From positions 2,852,001-2,916,000 of the forward strand of contig JAUZTG010000048.1 in the NCBI GenBank assembly GCA_030734395.1: a stretch of DNA of 64,000 nucleotides, written 5' to 3'. Made by a program: the position numbers and the translations under genes. This document shows positions 63,997-64,000 of the stretch, piece by piece (position 1 is the stretch's first letter; each line of letters starts with the position of its first letter). The notes below the pieces were generated by a model that saw only the letters and a program-made list of their open reading frames with translations, ran no database searches and was not told the origin of the DNA. Source of the DNA: Sarocladium kiliense (taxonomy: Eukaryota > Ascomycota > Sordariomycetes > Hypocreales > Sarocladiaceae).

Positions 63997-64000
63997 GATG

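Overview
The window is nuclear DNA from a filamentous ascomycete, most likely a Sordariomycete. The genes are split by short introns (about 50-75 bp) with GTRNGY donors and CTRAY-type branch sites. Gene spacing is 2-4 kb, and the proteins match Neurospora, Trichoderma and Fusarium-type families: a PHO-4 Na+/phosphate symporter, a Cel7A cellobiohydrolase with a family 1 cellulose-binding module, and a Cel5A endoglucanase. I cannot name the genus from sequence alone. No tRNA, rRNA, transposon or CRISPR array was seen. Exon structures are my own manual splicing, checked for reading frame across every junction.

Layout. (1) 1.1-13.4 kb is a housekeeping block: Prp43 DEAH helicase (-), PRMT5/Skb1 arginine methyltransferase (+), alanine:glyoxylate aminotransferase (+) and exportin-1/CRM1 (+, 11 exons). 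(2) 14.1-18.4 kb holds a Zn2Cys6 regulator (-) and a PHO-4-type phosphate symporter (-). A gene-poor 3.4 kb follows. (3) 21.8-34.9 kb holds a mitochondrial-type DUF1992 protein (-), an SV2/SVOP-like MFS transporter (-), a 1178-residue disordered fungal protein of unknown role (-) and a membrane-anchored SGNH/GDSL-like protein (+). (4) 36.6-59.2 kb is rich in carbohydrate-active genes: a secreted GH43 endo-arabinanase (+) convergent with a sugar porter (-), an App1-type phosphatidate phosphatase (+), a DHA1-type MFS transporter (-), a secreted glycoside-hydrolase-like protein (+), a GH47 alpha-1,2-mannosidase (+), then Cel5A endoglucanase and Cel7A cellobiohydrolase in tandem (-). (5) 59.2-63.5 kb has no recognisable gene. 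The window ends with the small 2-oxoglutarate dehydrogenase subunit Kgd4/YMR-31 (+).

How the genes fit together. The arabinanase, sugar porter, GH-like protein, Cel5A and Cel7A would serve extracellular plant cell-wall breakdown and sugar uptake. The GH47 mannosidase trims N-glycans on secreted proteins in the secretory pathway. The rest are unrelated housekeeping genes. The most notable points are a 9-nt micro-exon in cel7A, a 16-nt micro-exon in the sugar porter, a threonine at the leptomycin-B target position of exportin-1, two introns of 3n length without stops, and a 12-nt minisatellite downstream of cel7A. I did not find a convincing wholly new system.
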